The notes: a model not told the origin generated them from the letters alone. A stretch of 41,164 nt of DNA from Anaerolineaceae bacterium (GCA_020634115.1 JACKCH010000026.1:1-41164); one strand, 5' to 3'; shown: positions 30,889-41,164, numbered from the stretch's first letter. Made by a program: numbers and translations.

Positions 30889-32442
30889 TCACTCGATCTG
30901 CCAGACATGCACAACGGGCTGTGCGCCGTCCGCGAACAATTCCAGCACATACAGCCGCTGGTTGGCACGGTCATAGGCGGCGTCCCCGATACGGTTGCGG
31001 CGTAGATCACCCGTACCCAGCATATCTATGTCCACATTGTCCGGGTTGTGATACAGATAGGCATCTATATCCAGGCTGGTATAGGGCTGCGGCTGGTCGG
31101 AAGCAAGCTGCCCCTGGGCGACCTGTGCCAGGTCATCCGGGTTGTACAGGATGATTTGCGCGGCGAAACCGGTACTCCACCAACCCCGGTAATCGTTGTG
31201 ATTGGGGCATCCCAGCAAATCGTCGGGCGGGCAGGGTGTGCCGTTTGCGAACCGGCACAGGTCAAATTGGCCGATAAGCTCTGTTTCCACACAGGGTTGA
31301 TCCGCCCCGGTTGGGTTCGCCCAGCCGTACCAGTATTTATCGCCAACGCTTTTCGTGCCCACGAACAGCACTGCCGCCCGGCCATCGGCAGTCGTCAGCC
31401 ACGCGCCACCCGCCCACTCATCGGGGTGCTGGTAGCCGGTCATATTGTGTTCGATCACGGTTGTCAGGGCGGAGTCGGCGTAGTGCAGCAGCATGACCGA
31501 ATCGAGTACCGCGCCATCCGGTGCGGGTGTGCCTTGTGTGTCTATCCAGGGGCGATACGCGAACAACGCTGGCCCCATCCCCGACCAGCCGCCGTCGCGG
31601 TAACGTCCTGTCGCCAGGTAACGCCCGCCCAGGTAGGTATCCGCCCAATCCGCCGGAATCTCGAACAGGTAGTCATTCACGCTGTAGGGGTACTCCGGGG
31701 CAACAAACCAACTCCCCTGCATATTGGCCTGCGCGAGATTCGGGCTGAACCAGGCCTGGGATGGCGCGGGGTCGTCCGGCTGGAAATGCTGCCCCCAGGT
31801 GATATGCAGCAGCGGCCCGGTTTCCGGTCTATCGAGGTAGGCGAGGCCGACACGCGGGATTTCGTCCAATCCGGTGAAGAACCCGGCGGCAACATCCGTC
31901 AAGGGTTGCAGGTAGGCCGCCCGGTTTAATGCGCCAACCGAATCGGCGATCAGCGGGGCAGGAATCGTGACTTCGGCTACCCGATCACCGTCCGGCACTT
32001 CACCGTAGGGCATCCGGTCATGGCCGGTGATGAACAGTGAGCCGGAGTACCCGTCTGCCGCGCCACCGGGGTCGCCAGCGGGGTTGAAGGTCATCGCGCC
32101 GCCGCCGTACTCGAAGGTGTTAGGGCGCTCTCCGCCTGCCGGAAGGCGGAATGCCCCCAGGTAATGAAAATCAGTGGGCTGAATTAAAGGTGCTTGCGCT
32201 ATCGTGATGGCACTGCCCGAATTTTTACTCCCTGGCACAACCTCCGCGACGCAGGTGCCGCTGGCATCAGGATAATTTCCATCATAGAGGCACATCAAAC
32301 CCGATTCGCACTGGATACCGGCGATCCCGCCGCACATCTCACCGATACCAGCTTCTTGCCTCCCATCCTGTGATAGGACGGCAAAACTTGTTGATCCGAT
32401 CATGACGACGATCAACAGCACGCCTAGCGCGATACGCTTCAT
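30889..32442 (-). CDS. secreted protein with N-terminal Cys-rich module
   Basis: This 517-residue protein has a signal peptide (first ~24 residues: 'MKRIALGVLLIVVMIGSTSF'). Right after it comes a compact Cys module: 'GEMCGGIAGIQCESGLMCLY' continuing to 'ASGTCV', with four Cys. That resembles the Kazal/agrin-like Cys modules attached to bacterial secreted proteins. The remaining ~430 residues are rich in Trp, Tyr, Gly and Asp ('YLGAFRLPAGG', 'ALFAYRPWIDTQGTPAP', 'WAGGAWLTTADGRAAVLFVG'), suggesting a beta-propeller. No catalytic motif is identified. It is probably extracytoplasmic and binds glycans or proteins. Confidence 0.7.
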   Translation of the reverse strand: MKRIALGVLLIVVMIGSTSFAVLSQDGRQEAGIGEMCGGIAGIQCESGLMCLYDGNYPDASGTCVAEVVPGSKNSGSAITIAQAPLIQPTDFHYLGAFRLPAGGERPNTFEYGGGAMTFNPAGDPGGAADGYSGSLFITGHDRMPYGEVPDGDRVAEVTIPAPLIADSVGALNRAAYLQPLTDVAAGFFTGLDEIPRVGLAYLDRPETGPLLHITWGQHFQPDDPAPSQAWFSPNLAQANMQGSWFVAPEYPYSVNDYLFEIPADWADTYLGGRYLATGRYRDGGWSGMGPALFAYRPWIDTQGTPAPDGAVLDSVMLLHYADSALTTVIEHNMTGYQHPDEWAGGAWLTTADGRAAVLFVGTKSVGDKYWYGWANPTGADQPCVETELIGQFDLCRFANGTPCPPDDLLGCPNHNDYRGWWSTGFAAQIILYNPDDLAQVAQGQLASDQPQPYTSLDIDAYLYHNPDNVDIDMLGTGDLRRNRIGDAAYDRANQRLYVLELFADGAQPVVHVWQIE

Positions 32443-32710
32443 GGTGAATGCTCCCTGGTCATTTTGACAATCACAATATAGACATATTGTAAGATATTTT
32501 GGTTTCCACCAATTGCATTAATTCAGGCGCGAGTGCGCTATTTGGTGGAACATTTCTGGCCGTGGATTTATACGCGCCGCTGCCATTTCACTCATGACCT
32601 GGGAGTTCCAACTCAGGCCAGTACACCGTCACGGTTGACTATGCGGTTACGCGGATGAGCGACTGCGGGTAGAATAGGGAGACGGTTCATATGTGTGAAT
32701 CGTTCTGTTG

Positions 32711-34153
32711 ATGGATGATGAACGAGGTGTACCCTTGCAGTTAAGCGAATACCAGTGGTCAGGCAATCCACGCGGGATGCACAATGAAGGTTCTTTCAGT
32801 CACTTCTACCCGGAACGGATTACTGCCCTACAGTTGGGGTGGTATAAGCTCGTGTGCGGCGGCGAAGAATACGCGCCACAGTGCCAATGGCTGCTGCAAA
32901 ATAATGTCACGCCGATTATCCGCATCTACCGGGCATATCCGGGCGCGATGCCAGTGGATGATGACATGCGGCGGCAGTGGGATCAATACCTGGCGGTGGG
33001 CTGTAAGTGGTTCGAGTTCTACAACGAGCCGAATCTTTCTGACCCGGAGTGGCCGGCGGGTATCTGGGTGCATCCACAGAACATTGACGAGGTGATCCGC
33101 CCGCTGTGTGAAAACTGGCTGGTGTTCGCTGAATATATGGTTGACCGGGGCGCTTATCCCGCCTTCCCGGCGCTGAGTGAGTCGGCCAACGAGTCGGATA
33201 GCTCGGTGTTGTGGATGGATGCGCTGCTCGGCTACATGCGCGACAACCTGTATGACCGCTTCATGCGCGTCCTCAATAACGGGGCATGGATTGCGACCCA
33301 TCCCTATACACTCAACCACTTCTACCAGGAAGAGCCGGGACGTCCGACGGTACAGCGCCCGTATCAGTCTCAGAACGGCACGGAAGGTGGTTGGCACTTC
33401 GAGTATCCCTACGATCCGGTGACGCAGTCGAAAAGTCCGGGCCGCACCGTGTTCTCGCCGCCGTATGGCGACCCGAACGGGATCACGGCGATGGGAATTG
33501 CCTTCCAGCAGCGATTGGCCGACTGGTTTGGTGTGGGGCCGCTGCCGGTGGTGGGTACGGAAGGCGGAATTTACCCGATTCCGGTCAACGGGCCGGAGCA
33601 GCCCGACCGGAAATACGGTGCATATGACCTGAACAGCCATGCCGAAGCGACGGTTGCCATGTTCAACTGGATTGCCACCAACGCGCCGGACTGGTTTCTG
33701 GGGAGCTGTATGTGGAAAGAAGACCTGTATTTTAACCAGAACCTCCCAGCCATCTACCGGCTGCGCGAAGTACCGCAAATCTGGCGCTTCGGCGGGCCGC
33801 TGATCGCCAATCGTGCGCCAGGGCCGGGGCCAATCCAGGGTGAGCCGACCTTTCACATGGTCATTCTCGCGCCGGGAATCGAACCGGCCTGGTTCTTTGA
33901 AACCGCGCAGGCTTACTGGAATGTCTTCCGTCCCCTGGTGACGACACGCTGGGATTTCATCGAATTCATCCCGTATGACCACAGCCTGGGCGCGACGGTG
34001 ATTGCGCCGCCGGAGATGGCCGCAACGATGACCGAGGCGATTCAGATCAAGTATCCCAACGTCCTGTTTGACCTGCTGATCGTGAACAGTGACCGGCAGG
34101 GCGTGGCGGATGCGCTGAACGCGCGGGTGTGGAGCAACCGCCGCTTTGGGTAG
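32711..34153 (+). CDS. glycoside hydrolase-like TIM-barrel protein
   Basis: This 480-residue protein resembles clan-A glycosidases. 'WFEFYNEPNLSDPEW' supplies the expected acid/base Glu in the NEP motif, and 'VVGTEGGIYPI' supplies a likely nucleophile Glu. Aromatic 'WYKLVCGG' and 'VTPIIRIYRAYPG' fit barrel strands 1-2. No signal peptide is visible from this start. The start is uncertain: ATG 32711 follows a TTG codon, and TTG 32735 with GAGGTG five bases upstream is an alternative. The substrate is unknown. The stop is 9 bp from the stop of the convergent FGE-like gene. Confidence 0.7.
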   Translation: MDDERGVPLQLSEYQWSGNPRGMHNEGSFSHFYPERITALQLGWYKLVCGGEEYAPQCQWLLQNNVTPIIRIYRAYPGAMPVDDDMRRQWDQYLAVGCKWFEFYNEPNLSDPEWPAGIWVHPQNIDEVIRPLCENWLVFAEYMVDRGAYPAFPALSESANESDSSVLWMDALLGYMRDNLYDRFMRVLNNGAWIATHPYTLNHFYQEEPGRPTVQRPYQSQNGTEGGWHFEYPYDPVTQSKSPGRTVFSPPYGDPNGITAMGIAFQQRLADWFGVGPLPVVGTEGGIYPIPVNGPEQPDRKYGAYDLNSHAEATVAMFNWIATNAPDWFLGSCMWKEDLYFNQNLPAIYRLREVPQIWRFGGPLIANRAPGPGPIQGEPTFHMVILAPGIEPAWFFETAQAYWNVFRPLVTTRWDFIEFIPYDHSLGATVIAPPEMAATMTEAIQIKYPNVLFDLLIVNSDRQGVADALNARVWSNRRFG

Positions 34154-34162
34154 AGGCAGCGG

Positions 34163-35296
34163 TTAACCATTGTCATCTATTGAACGCACACAGCGGAAGC
34201 CGATATAGTAGTTCCAATTATCTGGGTTGAACCGGAAGCGAAACACAGACTGCGACTGGTACTCGCCATAGTTGAGCGACCCACCGCGCAGCACGCGAGT
34301 TACATCCGTCCGACTCCCGGTGTCCGCCTCGCGCCCGTCACTGGCATCATAGGGGTAATCCCCATATCCTGTTCCCGACCAAGCCCATTGGGCATCCGGG
34401 TCTGCCGGGCCACCCCAGATGCTGGTTGTCCACTCCATCACATTGCCGGTCATATCCTGTGCACCAACCCAGGATCGACCACGCGGACGGCTGCCGACGG
34501 GCGCGGTCTCGTTATCCGAATTGTCTTTGTTAACCGCGTAATCCCCGATAAATGGCCCACCCCACGGATAACGGAGGGCGCTCGGCCCCCGCGCGGCATA
34601 TTCCCATTCGGCCTCGGTGGGCAGGCGGGAGTCGCGCAGTTCGCAGAAGGCCCGCGCCTCAAACCAGTTGATACGCTCACGCGGACGGTCATCATCGCTC
34701 CATGCTCCGGCACGCCCGGCTTCACCACCCAGGCTGGCAAACTGCCCATTAGTGACTTCGTATTTGTCTACCCAGAAAGGGGCATCGAAACAAACTTCAA
34801 ATGCGTTCGGCATTTCGCCCATTTTGAAACAGCCCTTCGGCACCAGCATCAGGGAAATATCGCCCACGACCCATTCAAACGGCTCCCAATCGGAATTCCG
34901 TCCAGTGAAGGCGCGTGCTTCGTCTATCGCGGCTTGCACTTCCGGCGTGGGTTCGGAGAACCGGGGTCGTTCAACCTCAGCTACGGTCACCAATGACTGG
35001 GCAATCCAACCTGTCCCATTAAGTAATTTGACCTCGACCCAACCGTCCTGTTCGCTGACAACTTTGAGAGTCGCGCCCTGGTCAAACTGCGTGAGAATGT
35101 CCCCGCTACGTGACGGGGCGCTGCGCACATTGATGTTATTGCCGTTGATGGTGGCGACTTTGACGGGCGTGATGACCATGTCCTGGTGAATGACGCGGGA
35201 ATCAGGGGCGGGCGTGGTGTCCTGAGCGGCGCTGGGATAAACGAGGAGTGCCAGCAAACAGATCAACAGAAAGAAAACGCATTTTTTCCGGCTCAT
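34163..35296 (-). CDS. secreted SH3 + formylglycine-generating-enzyme-like domain protein
   Basis: This 377-residue protein starts at 35296, the ATG that opens a good signal peptide ('MSRKKCVFFLLICLLALLVY', then 'PSAAQ'); an upstream in-frame TTG lacks one. Residues about 45-105 form a bacterial SH3-like domain ('NNINVRSAPSRSGDILTQFD', 'GWVEVKLLNGTGWIAQSL'). Residues 165-372 form an FGE/sulfatase-modifying (SUMF1-like) domain: 'RINWFEARAFCELRDSRLPT', 'EAEWEYAARG', 'RVLRGGSLNYGEYQSQS', and terminal 'GFRCVRSI'. True FGE uses a Cys pair near the C-terminus; I see only the Cys in 'GFRCVRS', so oxidation activity is doubtful. It is more likely a binding or signalling member of the C-type-lectin-like fold. 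Confidence 0.85.
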   Translation of the reverse strand: MSRKKCVFFLLICLLALLVYPSAAQDTTPAPDSRVIHQDMVITPVKVATINGNNINVRSAPSRSGDILTQFDQGATLKVVSEQDGWVEVKLLNGTGWIAQSLVTVAEVERPRFSEPTPEVQAAIDEARAFTGRNSDWEPFEWVVGDISLMLVPKGCFKMGEMPNAFEVCFDAPFWVDKYEVTNGQFASLGGEAGRAGAWSDDDRPRERINWFEARAFCELRDSRLPTEAEWEYAARGPSALRYPWGGPFIGDYAVNKDNSDNETAPVGSRPRGRSWVGAQDMTGNVMEWTTSIWGGPADPDAQWAWSGTGYGDYPYDASDGREADTGSRTDVTRVLRGGSLNYGEYQSQSVFRFRFNPDNWNYYIGFRCVRSIDDNG

Positions 35297-35407
35297 GAGG
35301 GTATGTCCTGTCAAAAAACACGCGGACTATATTTGACATCCATTATATATCCGCCTTCTCAATAACCCACTTTTTGCTTTCACCTCACCCCCGGCGGCAA
35401 AATCAGC

Positions 35408-35413
35408 TATAAT
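35408..35413 (+). promoter_or_regulatory. -10 box placed for a leaderless transcript of the glycosidase gene
   Basis: TATAAT ends only 7 bp before the ATG at 35421, so transcription would begin at or next to the start codon. No Shine-Dalgarno sequence is present. No good -35 is seen. Confidence 0.4.
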
Positions 35414-35420
35414 CCCCGCC

Positions 35421-37186
<1,766 letters not shown>

Positions 37187-37190
<4 letters not shown>

Positions 37191-39274
37191 AACCGCGTCT
37201 TTCGCTGGTTGTCCTCACTGCCGTAACGGTGATTCTGCTGCTGGCGGCGGGGTTGCGCTTCCACCGTCTGGGGGAACAATCCTTCTGGAATGACGAGGGC
37301 AATTCCTACGTGCAGGCCACCCGCTCGTTTACCGACATCGCCGCGAATGCCGCCCGTGACATCCACCCGCCCGGCTACTACTGGCTGCTGGCCGTCTGGC
37401 GGGGGATAGCGGGAGAAACCGAGTTCGCGCTGCGGGCGCTTTCGGTTTTCGCCAGTGTGGTCAGCGTCGCGTTTGTCTATGCCATTGGCAAACGGTTGTT
37501 CGGGACGGTGGCGGGACTGGCGGCGGCGTTGTTCACGGCGCTGAATACGTTTAACATCTATTACGCTCAGGAAGCCCGCATGTATGCGCCCCTGGCGCTG
37601 TGGTCGGCGGGGGCGATGTGGGCGCTGGTCGGGTTGTTGTTTGCAAAAAATCAACCATCCGTAGGGGAGGGTCTCAGACCCTCCCCTACACCCCCCTCAT
37701 CTAGCGGGAGCGCACACGGGCGCTCCCCTACAAAATTATTTTGGCCCGTAGGGGCGACCCAGAGTGGTCGTCCGATATCGTATTGGATAATCGCCCTCGC
37801 GCTGTTCAACGCGGCGGGGTTGTACACCCAATATGCCTTTCCGTTCGTGATGCTGGCGGAGGGGGTGTTAGCCGTCCTGTGGCTGCTGGCGGAGGCGGTT
37901 CAACCGGGCGACAGGGGCGACAACCTGCGCGGGGCAGGGCGGCTATTGGTCTATTATGCTGGGGCGAATCTGCTGGCGCTGCTGCTCTATCTGCCCTGGC
38001 TGCCGACGGCGCTGCATCAGGTGACTTCCTGGCCGAATACCGGCGAACCCACCAACCCGGCGGAGGCGCTGGCGACGATTTTGCGCTGGCTGGCCTTCGG
38101 CATCACCGATAATCCCGGCGCGCTGGCGGTAGCGGTCTATTTCTTCCTGCTGTTCGGCCTGCTGACGAATACGCCGCCGCAAAAACGCGGCTGGTGGCGC
38201 TTGTTACTCCCGGTACTGTGGACGGCGCTGCCGGTGGCGCTGTTCCTGGCATTGGGGATGTTCCGCCCGGCCAACCTCAAGCTGCTGCTCCCGGCGCAGT
38301 TGGGTTTTGCCCTGTGGCTGGGGCGCGGCGCGTGGGTGCTGTGGCATCTCAAGCCGGAAGCCCGCACGTCGGATAAAACCGGGCAAATGGCCGTTTACCG
38401 GGAACAACTCGCGGCGGTGCTGCCCCGATTGGCTGCCGGAGCGGGGGTGCTGGCGCTGGCCGTCAATCTGTGGAGCGGCGTTCCCGCGCTCTACGAGGAC
38501 TCGGCCTACCAGCGTGACGATTACCGGGGGATTGTCACCGCCATCACCGCCGAACTGCGCCCCGGAGATGCCATCATCCTTGACGCGCCCAATCAGGAAG
38601 AAGTGTTCCGCTACTACTATCGGGGCGATGCGCCGGTTTACACCCTGCCGCCGGGACTCGGTGGCGACGACGCCGAAACACGGCGTCTCGTGGGGGACAT
38701 CATCAACCAGTATGACCGGGTGTTTGTAGTGTTCTGGGGTGAGGCCGAACGCGACCCGAACCGGGTGGTGGAGACGACGCTCGACAGCCAGACCTACGAG
38801 GCCGGGCAGGATGGGTGGTACGGCGCGGTACGGCTGGCGCGGTACGTGATGCCCGCCGCCATGCCCGACACGACCCCGGTAAACGCCCATTTTGGCGAGT
38901 CGATCACGCTGGTGAGCGTCGCCCTGAGCGCCGAGACGGTACAGCCGGGCGACGTGCTGCAAATCGAATTGCGCTGGGTGACGGACACCCCGCTAGACCA
39001 GCGCTTCAAGGTGTTCCTGCAACTGCTGGATTCCGGCGGGGTACTGGCGGCGCAGCGTGACAGCGAACCGGGCGGCGGTTCACAGCCCACCACCGACTGG
39101 ACACCGGGCGCAATGGTCACTGACAATCACGGCCTGCTCATCCCGCGTGACCTGCCCGCCGGGGACTACACGCTAATCATCGGCCTGTACGACAGTGACG
39201 ACCCTGCCGCCCGTCTGCCGGTTGGCGACGGTGATTACGTTGTGTTAGGGACGATTCGGGTATCCAGCACATAA
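37187..39274 (+). CDS. GT39-like multi-pass glycosyltransferase (mannosyltransferase family)
   Basis: This is a 695-residue GT-C type membrane protein. The first extracytoplasmic loop has the acidic 'FWNDEGNSYVQATRS' motif and 'RDIHPPGYYWLLAVWRG', as in dolichol-phosphate-mannose/ArnT-like transferases. About ten hydrophobic segments follow, and then a soluble beta-rich C-terminal domain (from about 560). Residues 159-197 are encoded by three tandem palindromic repeats (37661-37775) that keep the frame. They give 'SVGEGLRPSPTPPSSSGSAH' and beyond, in a loop between membrane segments. It probably transfers a lipid-linked sugar to protein or glycan outside. It is coupled to the glycosidase gene by ATGA overlap. 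Confidence 0.82.
37661..37775. repeat. three tandem REP-like palindromes inside the GT39 coding frame
   Basis: Copy 1 (37661-37689) is a perfect 14-bp inverted repeat of GTAGGGGAGGGTCT around C. Copy 2 (37706-37731) pairs GGGAGCGC with GCGCTCCC around ACACGG and ends CTAC. Copy 3 (37748-37773) has GTAGGGGCGACC pairing with GGTCGTCC, one G-T. The three words match intergenic copies at 29245 and 20664. No stop codon arises, so the gene stays open. Confidence 0.88.
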
Positions 39275-39328
39275 ACAAGGCGGCTCAAATCAGGGTACAA
39301 TGGAGAGGTAAAACAGTAAGGGTCAATG

Positions 39329-39559
39329 ATGATGAATACACTTGAGCTGGAGATTATCGAGAAGTTTCAGCAGTTAGAACCCGATGCGAAACAGCGTGTT
39401 CTGCAAACCCTGACCGACACCACCCAATCATCATTCGACTATGATGCGTGGTGGGCCGAAGTGGAGGCACTCCAAGCGGACATTCGGTCCCGGATTGGGG
39501 ATACTGGGACGGTTGGTGCGCTGTCTCTGCTGGATGAACTGCGCGAGGAAGCCTCTTGA
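39329..39559 (+). CDS. VapB-like antitoxin
   Basis: This 76-residue protein starts at one of three consecutive ATG codons (39326, 39329, 39332); AAGGG at 39318-39322 fits 39329 best. It is acidic and helical: 'ELEIIEKFQQLEPDAKQRVL', then 'FDYDAWWAEVEALQADIRSR', and 'GALSLLDELREE' at the end. That layout (N-terminal regulatory part, C-terminal toxin-binding helix) matches small antitoxins paired with PIN toxins. The family call rests mainly on the coupled PIN gene. The stop overlaps the toxin start (TTGA). Confidence 0.8.
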   Translation: MMNTLELEIIEKFQQLEPDAKQRVLQTLTDTTQSSFDYDAWWAEVEALQADIRSRIGDTGTVGALSLLDELREEAS

Positions 39560-39996
39560 GCAACGTTGTTCTCGATTCAGGGGTCTTCATCGCCAGTGTA
39601 TTCCCAGAAACGCTCACCCCACAGGCAAAACAGTTCATTAAACAATTGCAGACGAACAACGTGATACTCCACGCGCCTGCCTTGCTGCGTTATGAGGTGG
39701 TCGCCGTGTCGCGGAAAGCTGTTTATCAGGGGCGTGTGACGGCTGAGGAAGGTTTGCGTGCCCGTGAGCGGTTATTAAGCTATCCCGTCACACTGCATTT
39801 CGATGATAACTTGCTCAAACGCGGATATGAATTGGCAACCGAATACAATCGCCCAACAGCCTACGATTCACAGTATCTTGCAGTCGCTGAACAGCTCTCC
39901 TGTGATTTCTGGACAGCCGATGAGCGTATGTTCAATGCGGTGAGGCTTAGGTTCTCCAGCATCCGCTGGCTGGGGAATTTCAAAGTGGAGGCATAA
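39556..39996 (+). CDS. PIN-domain toxin, VapC-like, TTG start
   Basis: This 146-residue PIN ribonuclease has acidic residues at the expected places: Asp in 'VVLDSGVFIASV', Glu in 'LLRYEVVAVSRKAV', 'TAYDSQYLAVAEQL' with Asp, and the last 'CDFWTADERMF' with Asp. The set is complete, so it is probably an active Mg-dependent RNase. It starts with TTG in a TTGA overlap with the antitoxin stop; GAGGAAG lies six bases upstream. Targets of VapC toxins are usually tRNA or rRNA; the target here is unknown. Confidence 0.88.
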   Translation: MSNVVLDSGVFIASVFPETLTPQAKQFIKQLQTNNVILHAPALLRYEVVAVSRKAVYQGRVTAEEGLRARERLLSYPVTLHFDDNLLKRGYELATEYNRPTAYDSQYLAVAEQLSCDFWTADERMFNAVRLRFSSIRWLGNFKVEA

Positions 39997-40016
39997 TCTA
40001 AAAGACGTTTGATCGC

Positions 40017-40085
40017 TTACAATTCTTCCAGGTGCGCCGCTACCCAGTCGAGGTAGGCCGCCCGTAAGCGTCGGGTGAACACGTC
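40017..40085 (-). pseudogene. C-terminal remnant of an unknown minus-strand gene
   Basis: On the minus strand the frame reads 'GRDVFTRRLRAAYLDWVAAH' then 'LEEL' and stop (TAA, 40017-40019). It has a coding-like basic-helical composition but no start nearby: the open frame runs into the unrelated GT39-like fragment (40086 onward). It is probably the tail of a deleted gene. Identity is unknown. Confidence 0.45.
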
Positions 40086-40146
40086 CCGCCCGCCTGCCAG
40101 TTGGGGACGGTGATTACGTCGTGTTAGGGACGATTCGGGTGGAGTG
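40086..40146 (+). pseudogene. 3'-end fragment of a GT39-like gene
   Basis: Positions 40086-40140 match the end of the intact GT39 gene (39207-39261) at 51 of 55 bases. In the matching frame they encode 'LPVGDGDYVVLGTIRV', then E and TGA at 40144-40146. The upstream coding sequence is absent. It is a remnant of a duplicated or related gene, in the same orientation, directly before the next gene. Confidence 0.75.
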
Positions 40147-40158
40147 AGGGGATTTGCA

Positions 40159-41164
40159 GTGAAACCACATACAATCATCCTGTGGGTGCTGGTTTGCCTG
40201 CTGCTCCGAGGGGTGAATTTCATTGGCAGCGTCGAAGTGGCACAGGCTCAAGATACGTTGACACCGATTTATTCGGGACCCAACCTCACCAACTTCTATT
40301 GGTCACCGGACAGCTCGGTGTTGGTCTTTCAGGACGCAACTTATGGGACAGGGGTTGAACTAAATGAGGCGGACTATTTCTCCTTTGATGTGGCGTCCCA
40401 AACTCTGTCGCGCAGCACAATCTGGCCGTTTCAGCCCACGCTGAGTGTTCTGGAAGAGCAGATATACCAACCTTATTATTATCCTACTGGAGCGGTAGAT
40501 TCTGCGAATGAAAATACCTACATGTTTCTGTCACCTGATCAACGATACATGGTTTATCAGGCTGATCCAGCGAACCCTGTTTTGGCGATTGCGGATCGCC
40601 AAGCCGTAGCGGCGAAACTGTTTGACGTGCTGGCAGGCAGAACACTGGAGACCCAGTATTTCTTCGCCCTGTGGAGCGCCAACAGCCAGAGTGTAGTGGT
40701 GGGTAACAATCCCATCCTGGGAGACTTTCCCCGCTACTTCTACATCTCTGATTTCACCTCCGATATACAAGAAGCCACAATTCAGGAAATATTTTTAGAT
40801 GTTACTGTGGATGGGCATGAGTATGCCGGAGGATATATCGAGGATGTCAGTCAGGACGGAAAGACTCTGTTGATGAGTCCTCTGGATTTAATCAGTATAT
40901 CGCCCGGCGTGAGAGGTCGTGTGTACCTGGGGGCATTTACATTTAGCGACCCGCCAGAGTTTACCGTGTATGAAAACACATCGGTACGAGAGCAGGACAT
41001 CATGAGTGTGGCATTTGATCCCGATGACGAGCGTTACCTGCTGGCGCTCACGGCGGACGGCATCCAGCGTTACAACACCATCACCGATACCTGGATGCTG
41101 GTGAACGCGGCCATCACGGCCACCTGGGCGAATGATGCCCAGTTCTCCCCCGATGGCCGGTATC
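40159..41164 (+). CDS. secreted beta-propeller-like protein, 3' end outside window
   Basis: The frame from GTG 40159 is open to the window end (335 codons). The GTG has GAGGGG eight bases upstream and opens a signal peptide ('KPHTIILWVLVCLLLRGVNF', cleavage near 'VAQAQ'). Blades are visible as 'NFYWSPDSSVLVFQDA', 'YMFLSPDQRYMVYQADP', 'FALWSANSQSVVVGNNP' and 'ITATWANDAQFSPDGRY'. These are PD40/WD40-like repeats of secreted Chloroflexota proteins, related in style to the protein at 13426-14862. The function is unknown. It begins 12 bp after the GT39-like remnant. Confidence 0.8.
   Translation, partial: MKPHTIILWVLVCLLLRGVNFIGSVEVAQAQDTLTPIYSGPNLTNFYWSPDSSVLVFQDATYGTGVELNEADYFSFDVASQTLSRSTIWPFQPTLSVLEEQIYQPYYYPTGAVDSANENTYMFLSPDQRYMVYQADPANPVLAIADRQAVAAKLFDVLAGRTLETQYFFALWSANSQSVVVGNNPILGDFPRYFYISDFTSDIQEATIQEIFLDVTVDGHEYAGGYIEDVSQDGKTLLMSPLDLISISPGVRGRVYLGAFTFSDPPEFTVYENTSVREQDIMSVAFDPDDERYLLALTADGIQRYNTITDTWMLVNAAITATWANDAQFSPDGRY

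Noticed and set aside
32828..33982. 384-codon minus-strand ORF opposite the glycosidase-like gene
   Set aside because: It is the antisense shadow; the plus strand has the NEP motif and coherent barrel pattern.

Overview
This 41-kb window is a piece of a bacterial chromosome, moderately GC-rich, and most likely from the Chloroflexota (Anaerolineae-like). That placement is an inference. It rests on the gene mix: a VanW-domain protein, a LURP-one-related protein, secreted beta-propeller/SH3 proteins, formylglycine-generating-enzyme-like and glycosidase-like surface proteins, a GT39-type membrane glycosyltransferase and a short EF-Ts. It also rests on the many small GTAGGGG-type palindromes between genes. 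I saw no rRNA, tRNA, CRISPR array, integrase or transposase.

Layout. 1-4.6 kb: the end of a PatB-like aminotransferase, a palindrome cluster, an AT-rich membrane protein, an orphan beta-class DNA methyltransferase, an M20 amidohydrolase, a 490-bp non-coding stretch with a nested palindrome, and a small membrane protein. 4.7-7.5 kb (minus strand): rpsB-tsf with a well-formed promoter and a rho-independent terminator, then pyrH as a separate unit. 7.5-13.3 kb (minus): a protein with a 17-residue tandem-repeat tail, a SAM methyltransferase, rimO, a VanW protein and a small charged protein. 13.4-18.97 kb (plus): a secreted beta-propeller/SH3 protein, a GDP-fucose-synthase-like epimerase, two Opp/Dpp-type ABC ATPases without permeases, and a GTPase-domain-only FtsZ homologue. 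19-25.3 kb: peptidase E-like, LURP-one-like, a glycosyltransferase plus GNAT pair, and a class A penicillin-binding protein. 25.4-30.7 kb: a three-gene DUF433/small protein/HNH operon, a small protein, icd, a TIR-domain protein and an AT-rich HEAT-like protein. 30.9-39.3 kb: secreted and surface proteins (Cys-rich, two glycosidase-like, SH3-FGE-like) and a translationally coupled glycosidase/GT39 pair. 39.3-41.2 kb: a VapBC-like pair, a scar with two gene-end remnants, and the start of another secreted beta-propeller protein.

The housekeeping part covers translation (S2, EF-Ts, RimO), UMP phosphorylation, the TCA cycle (Icd) and wall synthesis (PBP). The accessory part is mainly cell-surface glycan and secreted proteins, with scattered defence- or toxin-like genes (methyltransferase, HNH operon, TIR protein, VapBC). 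The observations I rate highest are: the FtsZ homologue that stops just before the T7 loop and seems to have lost guanine-contact residues; the triplet of palindromes absorbed in frame into the GT39 gene; and the tight DUF433/85-aa/HNH operon.
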